In this document: in pieces, positions 47,762 through 56,460 of the stretch
Numbering within the stretch: position 1 is the stretch's first letter
Layout of the letters: each line of letters opens with the position of its first letter
NCBI RefSeq assembly: GCF_020379485.1
Contig: NC_063446.1
Span: 20,672,610-20,736,609, forward strand
Length of the DNA stretch: 64,000 nucleotides
Direction of reading: 5' to 3'
Source: Brassica napus
Taxonomy: Eukaryota; Streptophyta; Magnoliopsida; Brassicales; Brassicaceae
The notes under the pieces: generated by a model
What the model was told of the DNA's origin: nothing
What the model saw: only the letters and a program-made list of their open reading frames with translations
Databases searched by the model: none
Made by a program: the position numbers and the translations under genes

Positions 47762-48030
47762 GAGAGAAGGAAGCCAGGGTTTGTCGATGCGCTGGTGATT
47801 CCCGTGTCGTCTAAATTATGGGGCTTATGGGCCAAATCTATCAAGAAAGGACAAACAATTCCCGTGTCGTCTAAGCTATGGGCCTTATGGGCCAATTCGA
47901 TCTAGAAAGAACAAACTTTGTTAGCCCAATTTAATCTGACATGGAAGAAACAGGCAACCCGATTGGTCAAATTTTAATGCCCACGTGGACGCTTTCCCTG
48001 ATCAGATTATCCTCCTTTTAGTATTGTATA

Positions 48031-48592
48031 TATATATATATACCTCCTAAAACAGATTATTTGTAAATAATAATTCAAAATTTTAGATGGAATTTGTGGT
48101 TGAAAACGTCTTTAGAGTTCAGAATCGTTACACTCATCATTTTTAGAGGGTTCGTGCATGAAACGTTTAACGGTTTAGTCTTGCATTTGGACATAACGAA
48201 TTATTTATCTGATAGTAGATTTATCAGATGATAGCCATAAAGCTATTTGATCAAAAAAAAAAAAGCCATAAAGCTCAAACGACCCAATGTAAATTAAAAG
48301 ATACATATTTAATATATAACATTGATAGCAAAATAAAACAAAACCTTTTACCAAAAGTGGTGCAGAGGTTCTAAAAGGATAGCTAGGCTCTAATTTAATT
48401 AAGATCTTAAAAACTTTAAAGAAAAACCAAAAAAAGCAGAAGAAAATAAAAGGGAGTACCCATGATAGGGCTATGATACATCTACTCTACAAAGTTGAGT
48501 TTTTCATGATGATAGTGTTAACAAGAGTTATGGGAATCATTCTGGATGCACATGGATGATGAGATATTATATTCTTCTACTTACTCCAAGAA
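48031..48592. other. Spacer between Helitron and S40 gene remnant
   Basis: Host DNA outside the Helitron; probable 3' flank of the S40 gene. It includes a micro-insertion at 48233-48275. Confidence 0.45.
48233..48275 (+). mobile_element. Ultra-short retroposed insert with 12-bp target duplication
   Basis: AGCCATAAAGCT stands at 48233-48244 and 48264-48275. The insert is ATTTGATC plus 11 A. Its tail (TTTGATC-A) matches that of the insert at 27326. Confidence 0.8.
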
Positions 48593-48857
48593 TCAAGTTT
48601 TCGTCAAAACAGCTTTAAGTGTTCTTCCAACTCCTTCACACATAGAGAAAAATGATATATGTGTTCTTGCTACCTTTCTTGCAACCCATTCATGTGGAGG
48701 AACCATGCGACCATCATCATCATCATCATCATCATGAGAATGCAAATTATGACTACTCCTTTAGTTGCTCTTAGTGTTTCCATAAACCTTGCACCAATCA
48801 GGGACATTAATAGATACAGATGACTGTTTTGCCCCTTTGACCTCGCTTCTGTGAATG

Positions 48858-51190
48858 TTTTTTTTTTTTTTTGGTGTAAATGTTAAGATTTATACCAGGC
48901 TTTTATGTTTTTTAAGGTTGTGGAGATCCACTTATTACAAAAGAGGAAAGCAAGATCAGAGAAGGAAATATAACAAAGCTAAGGAGGCCGATAGGTGAGG
49001 GAGAAGAATAGCTGGAGCAGCGACGGAGACTGTGGTCTTGAAGGAGAGATAGAGAGGAGCCGATCCCTGATGAGCCTATCAACACGCGAGATCACCCCTG
49101 CTTCTGAAGTGGCAACCTGCTTGAAAATGCGAGAATTCCTCTCCCGCCAGATGCAGTAAACAATAACCTGCATCAACAATTTAATCACCACTCGCAACTG
49201 AGGAGAGACAGCGATGATATCAGCAACCTCAAGCATAGACGACGGAGCAGCTTGCCAAGCGCTTCCAGAGAAGTGAGACCAGACAGCTGAGACATATGGG
49301 CACAAAAAGAATAAGTGGTGATGGGATTCATGTCCAGAAGAGCACATGACGCAAAGCGTAGGGACATTCATGCCCCACGAGGACAATCTATCTTTAGTAG
49401 GTAGTCTGGAGAGTACTGCCATCCAAGCTACAAAGGAACATCTTGGAATCTCTTCTTTAAACCATATCAGATCCTACCAAGGGACCTCAGGAGCTCTCTC
49501 TCTCTGATACAGTGCCATGTTGCTTTAGAAGAAAACTTTGGAACAAAATGATCAGCTCCATTACGCCAAAGATACTTGTCATCACCCCTATCCGAGTGAG
49601 GTGGGGCCATGGTTGAGAGCACAATCTGCAAAGTCACTGCCTCTTCAGATCTTGCTGGAGGAAGAAACCAGTTTCCATCTACCACTGCTCTGATAACCGG
49701 AGCTTCACAGTTGATCGGAAGATCTCGTGGACCTCTAGCTCCCAAAGCCAAGATCAATGGCCCCAAATCTGTCCAAGAGTCGTGCCAAAAACTTGCAGTA
49801 CATCCATCTCCAACACTACATCTCATGAACTCTCTCACCCTTTCTCTCGCTCTGATCATGCTCCGAACAGTTGGAGAGACTCTTTGAGAATCTGGTATAG
49901 TCCAATAGCAATGGTTAGTGAACACATTAGCCTTGAGCCAAGCAACCCACAAGGAGCCTTCATCAGAAAAATAATTCCACACTCTTTTCAACTCAAAGAC
50001 CATTTGAAATTCCTCCAGCCTTCTCAATCCCAGACCCCCCTCCTTCTTTGGCTTGCAGATACTAGCCCAGCTGCCGAAGTAGTACTATTTTTCCACAGAA
50101 ACGCCGAACATAACGAGTCAATTTTTTCATAAAACCGCTTAGGCAGGGCAAAGACCGAACTCCAGAAATTTACCATCCCATACACTACTGAGGATACTAG
50201 TTGAACTTTCCCTGCAAATGACAAAGTCTTAGCAGTCCAAGAATGCAATTTAGCGGTGATGCGTTCAAGAAACGGCTGGAGAGTGGCGAAGCTGATTCTA
50301 CTAGGATTTAAAGGTAGACCCAGATACCTAGTAGGGAAAGTTCCTATTCGGAACCCCGAGATGTCACTGATCACAGAAGCTTCGACCTCAGAATAACCCC
50401 CAAAAAAAATTTCAGACTTTTCAGGATTCATGTCTAGGCCTGTCCATTCTTTAAAGACAGATAGAACCTTTTTAATACCTGATATGGAGTGCCTAGACCC
50501 ATCAGAGAAAACCAACAGGTCATCTGCAAAAAGCAAGTGTGTGATCCTTGGTTCATGACAATTTGGGTGCAGTCGAATGTCTCCGTCATCTACTGCTTTT
50601 TCTAGCAGTTTTGATAGCACTTCCATGATCAAGATAAAGAGGTATGGGGAGATGGAGTCTCCTTGTCTCAGACCTTTCTTACCGGGAAAGAAGCCGGCGA
50701 GTTCACCATTGATGGCAACTGAGAAGCGAGGAGAAGTTATACACTCTTTTATCCAAGTGACAAATAGAAGAGGAAAGTCTTGAGCCGCTAGCAGTTTCAA
50801 GATGAAATCCCAAGAGACCGTGTCAAAAGCCTTCCTAATATCCACTTTCAGCATACAACTTCTCCGACAGCGCGGGGACTTGTATGTTCTGATCAATTCC
50901 GAGGCGAGAAGAACATTTTCACCCAAGCTACGACCTTTAAGGAAAGCCGCTTGATTCATGGAGATACAAGACCGCATGATAGGTTTCAGTCTATTTGCTA
51001 AGATCTTTGTGATGACCTTGTACACTATGTTACAGCAGCTGATAGGCCTATAGTCTTGAAGTTTGCAAGCTTCGTCAGATTTTGGAATCAGCACAATAGT
51101 GGTTGTATTAAGGTCCTTGAGTAAACGGCCATTCCTGAAGAACTCCCCAATTGCAGCAATAACATCAGACCCCACACAGTCCCACACAGC
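48858..51190 (-). mobile_element. 5'-truncated LINE inserted in the S40 gene
   Basis: Poly(A) on the minus strand appears as a T-run at 48858-48872. The frame 51187-50024 covers the reverse transcriptase (TTTIVLIPKSDEACKLQDYR, KKGLRQGDSISPYLF, ITHLLFADDLLVF), continues after a frameshift in a G-run near 50030 (50027-49467), and then a zinc-binding RT-associated region (49422-48979, LCVMCSSGHESHHHLFFLC). There is no RNase H domain, unlike the LINE at 20848, so it is a different lineage. ORF1 and endonuclease are lost. I found no clear target duplication. The 5' junction carries extra sequence (51191-51222). Confidence 0.9.
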
Positions 51191-51222
51191 TCAATTCCCG
51201 TGTCATCTAAGCTATGGGCCTT
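51191..51222 (-). other. Filler copied from the NSF array at the LINE 5' junction
   Basis: On the plus strand CAATTCCCGTGTCATCTAAG followed by CTATGGGCCTTATGG is a 34-of-35 match to the promoter-like block of the array (for example 44971-45005). It lies exactly between the LINE and the S40 5' part. Confidence 0.75.
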
Positions 51223-51418
51223 ATGGTGAGGATGCAACAAAAGTAGAATAAGATGGAGAAGAGAAATGACTTTTGGATTGTTTTATTTCAAGACTTGATG
51301 TTTCTCCTTCTCTCAAAACTGACCACACGTCTTCTTCTTGAAACTCTTCTTCCCCTTCTACTCTCATTGCCGGATCTCTTCTGCTACTAGATTGGCTTCT
51401 ACTGGCTCGTGGGTCCAT

Positions 51419-53600
51419 AGTTGGATAGATGGAGAGAAAAAATATAAGATCATATCAGCAAATAATGAGTTGAGACAAGAAATAAATTCTTCAACTAGTA
51501 ATGCAAATGCTTTTTGCTTTTTAAAGAGCTCTTTTTATGTAGGCTTTGAATGAGATGCAGATTAACATGCAGATTTATTGCAGAACATTAATTTTGCAGA
51601 TTTTTCTGCATTTGAATTTCATTCATCTTTTTAAATGGAGAACAAAAATACACAGTTAAATCTGCATGCGGATTCATTTTAGAAAGTAAATTAATGATCT
51701 GCAAATAATGAAGGAAATGTGTTGGGCAGCTTGCTGGAGACCAATCATGTGTTTTTGATTTTTTTTCTTCATTAATTCTTTATTAATAATTCTATACAAC
51801 TCATTTGATTCATTTTAAAATTAAAGATAAACTCTTTTAAAATTATAGTTAAATAGTTTATTTCATTTGTTATCTTAAGTCATAATTTATTTTAGACAAT
51901 TTTTTAATAACAATGATTTAAAAAATATATTATTTATTTGTATAGTATATCCTTTATAAACTATTGTGATACAATAATATATATATTTAGTTTACATATC
52001 ACAATTATTATAAAAAATCTGTCTACAGAATTATTTTTAAAACAAAGAACTATTTTGAATTGTATATTGCAATGAATTACAAATACTTTTATAGATTTAA
52101 AATTTGAATTAAATGTTCAATTATTTTCAATGAAAGTTTCTAAGTTTTCCAACAAATATATTATAATGCATTCATCCATTTATATTTTAAGTTTAATTAA
52201 ATTTGTATTTTTTTAAGAACTATCTTAAAATATTTTTAATCTTTTTAACAGTCAGTCTAGTTTTGGGAATATTATTCGAAACCCTAAATCACAATAAAAC
52301 ATAAACGAAACTAAGACTAGACCAAATTTTAAAAAAAAAAAAAATAAATGAGTACTATTTCTTTAAATCTGAAAAGTCAAAACCAAACCAAAATCAAATG
52401 TATACCTGAATATCCAAAATATAATAAAATACTAATTTTTTTTAATTTTGAAATTGCTATAATATAATTAACAAATAAAAAATTATGTAAAACATCTGAC
52501 ATATTTGAATATTTTCATTTTAGGGTTTTAGCTCGTGAACATGTTTTTTTGTTTTTGCTTTAAAATCAAAGTAAATCAGAACCATTTTTAGTTAACATAA
52601 ACCCTACATTAATTATTCAAACTGATCCGTTTTAAAATTGTTGGTTCCTAAACGAGTCCTAAAGATTCTAATTTGAATAGTTAAACCAATCCGAACTATT
52701 TGATTACTGTTTTTATATAACATTCATAAAAATAGTTAAATATAAATTATATTTGTAATAGTTAAATACCATTTATTATAACATATGCATGAATTATTTT
52801 ATGACATCCATTCAAATGAAAAAAAAATCAAAATATGTTTGAATTAGTTAATTTAATAAATTATGAAAACTTATGTTACAGATAAATTAAAGTTTATGAC
52901 TAATAATATTCAATATTAGTTTGATATGTATTTATTCTGCTTGATTTGCATGATCTGTATTTGTTCTGCTTTAACTGCATTTTTTTATCTACGTGAGAGA
53001 GAGAGAGCATTAAACCATCTCTTTTACTGTTAAATGAAAGAGGAATACAAGTCAAATATATGTAAGAAAATTTTGTTGTAAGTAAAAAAAGGATAAGTTA
53101 GGTTGCCTAACTTTATAAGCTCTTTTTACAAGAGAATGTTTTATTTTAAAGACCAAGTAAAGCATGGAAAACAAATAAATCTATGACTTTCTATATTAGA
53201 CATCAAAATTATTCATAACACTTATACTTGACCATTATACCAAAATAATTTTGAAACACCGTAGATGTTGCATCGTTAAAAACCTTACCAAAAAAACTCA
53301 AAACTATGGTTAATGGAACATGATTCCAACGCGTAATTATTTCCCCTCATGTGTACATACACTAGATCTGAGACAACGTAATCCAATTAGACGAACTAAC
53401 TTCTTAGAAATAGCAATGGGTAATGCCTTGTTGAATAAATAACCAAACTGTCATTTGAATGAAAATGTAGGACACAAACATCGCCATTTTCTGCATTGTA
53501 TGGGTCTTTGTTATGATTTAATCATTTTCTTTGATTCTCTTGATCTCGAGGACTTTAGAACAATTATAGACTTCTTTCTTTTAAATCTTAATATCCATAT
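51419..53600. other. AT-rich region upstream of the S40 gene
   Basis: No gene is seen. 51540-51720 has many TGCAGAT/ATCTGCA words, echoed near 52940-52985, as subterminal motifs of an unidentified MITE might be. Confidence 0.35.
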
Positions 53601-53849
53601 CATGTGTCTATCATTTGTGTGTTCTTTGTTACCTCGTTAAAACTTTATCTTGCAGAGAAGAGACATAGAGAGAAAGTATCTTATAATGCAGAGAGAAGTG
53701 AAGAAACAAGGGTGCGGTCACCTATTTCGGAAGTCGGCATAATTATTAGGCCTATTGGATCTAGAGCGCCGCTTATCTTCCCGCGTTTTTGGAAGCAATG
53801 ATTCCACTGAGATCGAATGCATCTCTCATAGATGAACAGGAGGACTTAC

Positions 53850-54310
53850 TGTTGGAGATGAATTGTGTCATTCCACAAGGCACGTCGAATAAAGAGAGCT
53901 CGGCCCGAAGTTTTGATGACCATGAGACTTGGCATAGGTGCTCGGTCCGTTAAGCTTGAAAACCAGGAGACTCGACTCAGGTGCTCGGTCCATTAAGTTT
54001 GGCTCAGTTCATTAAGTCAAACCGACTTAGGGAAAAGAAATGAAGAGGTTTCCGTATAAAAGAGGGATAAGGTAGACAAAGTAGGACATTCAGACTTCAC
54101 TACAAAGGTTGACTGCTAGAAACTAGGGTTTTCTCTAATTTAGCTTAATCTTACTGATTTGTATTTTCTGGCAGACTCCACTGCTGTCTATTTTTTTTTC
54201 ACACAAGCATTGTAACATACTTCTGTTTGATCGATAAAACGCATTTGAAATAACCCACAATCTGAGTTTTGTTCATCTCCTAAGAACCGATCCAACTCAG
54301 ATTCGATACT
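53850..54310 (+). mobile_element. Probable solo or partial LTR of a retrotransposon
   Basis: It starts TGTTGGAGATGAATTGTG, has short direct repeats (GAGACTT/GAGACTC...AGGTGCTCGGTCC near 53930 and 53975), a TATA box CGTATAAAAGAGG at 54053, and downstream U5-like sequence. No primer-binding site or gag-pol follows and I cannot fix the right end. Confidence 0.5.
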
Positions 54311-54562
54311 AGTCAATTTAAACGCAAAAGAAATTGTATGTAAGTGGGAGTTAACCTTTGCCGAAAAGTTACAAATGGAGTTAGCCATCACCTCTACGTT
54401 CTAACCATCTACATTATATAATATATTCATTTTTAATGTAGTATTTCTAGTTTATCTCTTAGGATGATTGTTTGTTGAACAAATCTGATTTCCTATTCAA
54501 TGTTCTTTTCTTTATTTGATATTCCTTTGAAGAGTGCCATTTGAAGTTCATGTAGCTACATC

Positions 54563-54685
54563 AAAACTATTTGACAAAAGTGGGTACTGGGCTTTCGGGC
54601 TCAGGGAAAAACCTCCCGGGTGAAGCTGGCCCGCTGCCTGACCGGGCCCAGGGAATGACCCGCGAAGCGGGGAACCCTAGAATAT

Positions 54686-54725
<40 letters not shown>

Positions 54726-54733
54726 ATTTGACA
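54563..54733 (+). mobile_element. SINE, GC-rich, with poly(A) and 14-bp target duplication
   Basis: AAAACTATTTGACA at 54563-54576 and 54720-54733 flanks a 143-bp insert. The insert is a GC-rich body (54577-54686, including GGGCTTTCGGGCTCAGGG and CCCGCGAAGCGGGGAACC) followed by about 33 A. Its size, tail and duplication fit a SINE, perhaps 5'-truncated; no clear A box is seen, and the body can fold strongly (CCCGC-GAA-GCGGG). Confidence 0.82.
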
Positions 54734-55076
54734 ATAGATGACCAAAAGAAAAACAAACACTTAGCAATAATACTCATGATAACTCTTTCCTTTCTGCCTA
54801 ACTAAGATCATTCATAACAACAATTGAATATGACTAAAGTAACTGATCACAAATAAAAATTTTATTCTTTGAAGGATCCTGCAAAACCTCCACATTCAAA
54901 TCTTTTTAAAATCATTTATCCAATGGAAGGCCAAAATAAATACAACCGCATTATGTTTGTAATTGCTTGATTTTAAAGGGAAGATCAGAACATGTTCTAG
55001 ACAAATTATACATTATACCAACGAGAACGATGATAAAAAAGAGTCTGCTCATATATCAAATAGGTACCAACACAAA
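54734..55076. other. ATPC1 3' flank
   Basis: AT-rich; likely 3'UTR in the last about 200 bp (minus-strand gene). Confidence 0.4.
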
Positions 55077-56201
55077 TCAAGCCTGTGCATTAGCTCCAGC
55101 AACAATCTCAAGAATCTCTCCAGTAATCTTAGCTTGACGCTTTCTATTATACACCATCGAAAGCGACTTCTTAAGATCAGATGCATTATCCGAAGCACTA
55201 CTCATCGCACTCATTCTAGCTGCAAGCTCACTCGCCAATGACTCCTGTAAAGCCCTAAGAATCTGACTGTTAAGATACAAAGGCAACAAAGCATCAAGAA
55301 TCTGAACAGGGTCTTGCTCGAACTGCAAGATCGGCGAGAAATCAGCGGTTGGTGTCCGAAAAGTCTCTCTTTCGACCGTAAGCTTCCCTTCTTTCGTCGT
55401 TAGCCTGAAGAGTTCGTCTTCAGCAGCGTCCACACAGTTCCCATTGATGTCACAGATCTCTCCTTTAGGCGATAGAGGTAGTAGCGTGTGGATCACGGGT
55501 TCTGACTTGACAAGAGACACGAACTTTGTGTACAAGAGCTCGACTTTGTCGACTTCCTCGCTTATAAACAGAGAGAAGACATCATCAGCAACAGCTTGAG
55601 CTTCCTTCGCGGTCGGTAAGGTCCCGGCTTCGAGGTACTTGTCGACGGGGATGTACGGACGACGGAGGAAGTAAGAGTTTCCCTTCTTCCCCACGCTAAT
55701 CACTGTGTAGTCAAGACCTAGACCTTGAAGCTCCTTGATCCTTGCCTCTGCTTTCTTGATGATGAAGTTATTAAACCCACCGCACAACCCTCGATCTCCG
55801 GTCACGACAACGAGTGCAACTTTCTTAACCGGTCTGATCTTGGTTAAGGGCACGTCGATGTCATCGGTTTGAAGCTGTTCATTGATGTTGTAAAGAACCT
55901 CAACTAGGGTTTCTGAGAACGGTCGGCCGTTGACGACGGCTTCTTGAGCTCTCCTGACTTTCGCTGCAGCGACAAGCTTCATGGCTTCGGTGATCTTCTG
56001 TGTGTTTTTGACGGAATCGATACGGTCTCTGAGCTCACGAAGGGAGGATTGGATTGGTGAAACAGAGGAGGATCTTGAAGGAGAGGAATTGTGGTTTGGG
56101 AGAGGAAGTGGGTTGAGAACAGATCGGAAGGACAAGGAAGAGGAATCAGAGAGAGATGGTTTTGATGAAAGATACATTGTTGTTAGGTTAGTGCAAGCCA
56201 T
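55077..56201 (-). CDS. ATPC1: ATP synthase gamma chain, chloroplastic
   Basis: Intronless, 374 residues. The first about 50 residues are Ser/Leu-rich without acidic residues, a chloroplast transit peptide. The mature part starts near SLRELRDRIDSVKNTQKITE, the conserved N-terminal helix of the rotating central stalk of CF1. GDRGLCGGFN follows. Cys250 and Cys256 in EICDINGNC, next to DAAEDE, form the light/thioredoxin-regulated dithiol unique to the chloroplast form. The C-terminal helix (RALQESLASELAARMSAM) is complete, so the gene looks functional. The protein couples proton flow through CFo to ATP synthesis in the thylakoid. The start gives the full transit peptide. The neighbour S40 gene and the TYW gene fit the Arabidopsis order. 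Confidence 0.97.
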   Translation of the reverse strand: MACTNLTTMYLSSKPSLSDSSSLSFRSVLNPLPLPNHNSSPSRSSSVSPIQSSLRELRDRIDSVKNTQKITEAMKLVAAAKVRRAQEAVVNGRPFSETLVEVLYNINEQLQTDDIDVPLTKIRPVKKVALVVVTGDRGLCGGFNNFIIKKAEARIKELQGLGLDYTVISVGKKGNSYFLRRPYIPVDKYLEAGTLPTAKEAQAVADDVFSLFISEEVDKVELLYTKFVSLVKSEPVIHTLLPLSPKGEICDINGNCVDAAEDELFRLTTKEGKLTVERETFRTPTADFSPILQFEQDPVQILDALLPLYLNSQILRALQESLASELAARMSAMSSASDNASDLKKSLSMVYNRKRQAKITGEILEIVAGANAQA

Positions 56202-56460
56202 TGTTATTGATCTTGTTCTGAGAGAAGATACGTTTTTCTTTCTTTCTGTTCGGACAGAGTTTTGGTATAACCTTATCTATGTTCTTTGATTGTAAGAGGA
56301 AGAAAGGAAAGAAGAGAAATTGAGTGGAGGGAAGAGAAGGTAACGGATGAGGTTTGGAGATAAGGTTTTGAACCTTTGGGTTTTTTTTAAGTCTTTGATG
56401 TAGGATTCATTTTGTTGACGTGGCATTGTATGAGTGGAGAATCCGATATCTTCGTTTGAT
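56202..56460 (-). promoter_or_regulatory. ATPC1 promoter region
   Basis: Upstream of the minus-strand start: GATAAG-type I-box words (complement of CTTATC near 56273; ATAAGG near 56361) and an ACGTGG/G-box-like word in GTTGACGTGGCATT (about 56415-56428). Such motifs are common in light-regulated promoters; assignment is by motif only. Confidence 0.45.

Larger units (their letters stand above)
43515..48003 (-). repeat. Tandem array of the 5' part of the chimeric NSF gene (4 copies)
   Basis: Unit A is 43515-45120 (1606 bp), B 45121-46381 (1261 bp), C 46382 to about 47548, and D about 47549-48003 (453 bp, first exon and promoter only). B and C lack about 345 bp present in A (43812-44153), joined at the short shared word ACAAT. 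C has a further deletion of about 93 bp in the first exon. B and C share the 345-bp deletion and are nearly identical, so C arose from B or the reverse. Confidence 0.92.
38769..48030 (-). mobile_element. Large gene-capturing Helitron, about 9.3 kb
   Basis: The 3' end (minus strand) has a perfect 7-bp hairpin CCCGGGC-GTA-GCCCGGG (38781-38797) followed by CAAAATGT and CTAT at 38769, not the usual CTAG, so the terminal base may be mutated. The 5' end is near 48030: CAATACTAAAAGGAGGATAA (minus), nearly the same as the 5' end at 24642 (CAATACTAAAAGGGAGAATA), but the TC start is blurred by a (TA)n tract. Inside, all in Helitron orientation, lie the H+-ATPase 3' exons, unidentified exons, and a chimeric NSF D1 gene with its own promoter-like region, whose 5' part is tandemly repeated. 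The boundaries are inferred, the gene content is clear. Confidence 0.65.
48593..51418 (-). pseudogene. S40-type senescence regulator (DUF584) gene split by a LINE
   Basis: The 5' part starts at ATG 51418 (MDPRASRSQSSSRRDP, then EEEFQEEDVWSVL) and runs to about 51223 (STFVASSP). The 3' part lies left of the LINE, 48850-48593: SSVSINVPDWCKVYG, a poly-Asp run, GRMVPPHEWVARK and CEGVGRTLKAVLTKT. Both carry signature motifs of the plant S40/DUF584 family (intronless, about 150-180 residues, linked to leaf senescence). Besides the LINE, a TAA lies after NTKSN in the 3' part. The position just upstream of ATPC1 agrees with my memory of Arabidopsis gene order (At4g04630-At4g04640). Confidence 0.82.

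Noticed and set aside
43515..48003. Satellite or centromeric repeat
   Set aside because: The units contain recognisable exons, introns and promoter motifs of one captured gene and number only four, so it is a local gene-fragment array.
54687..54719. Assembly artefact or cloning tail
   Set aside because: The A-run is flanked by a SINE-like body and a perfect 14-bp duplication, so it is a real retroposon tail.
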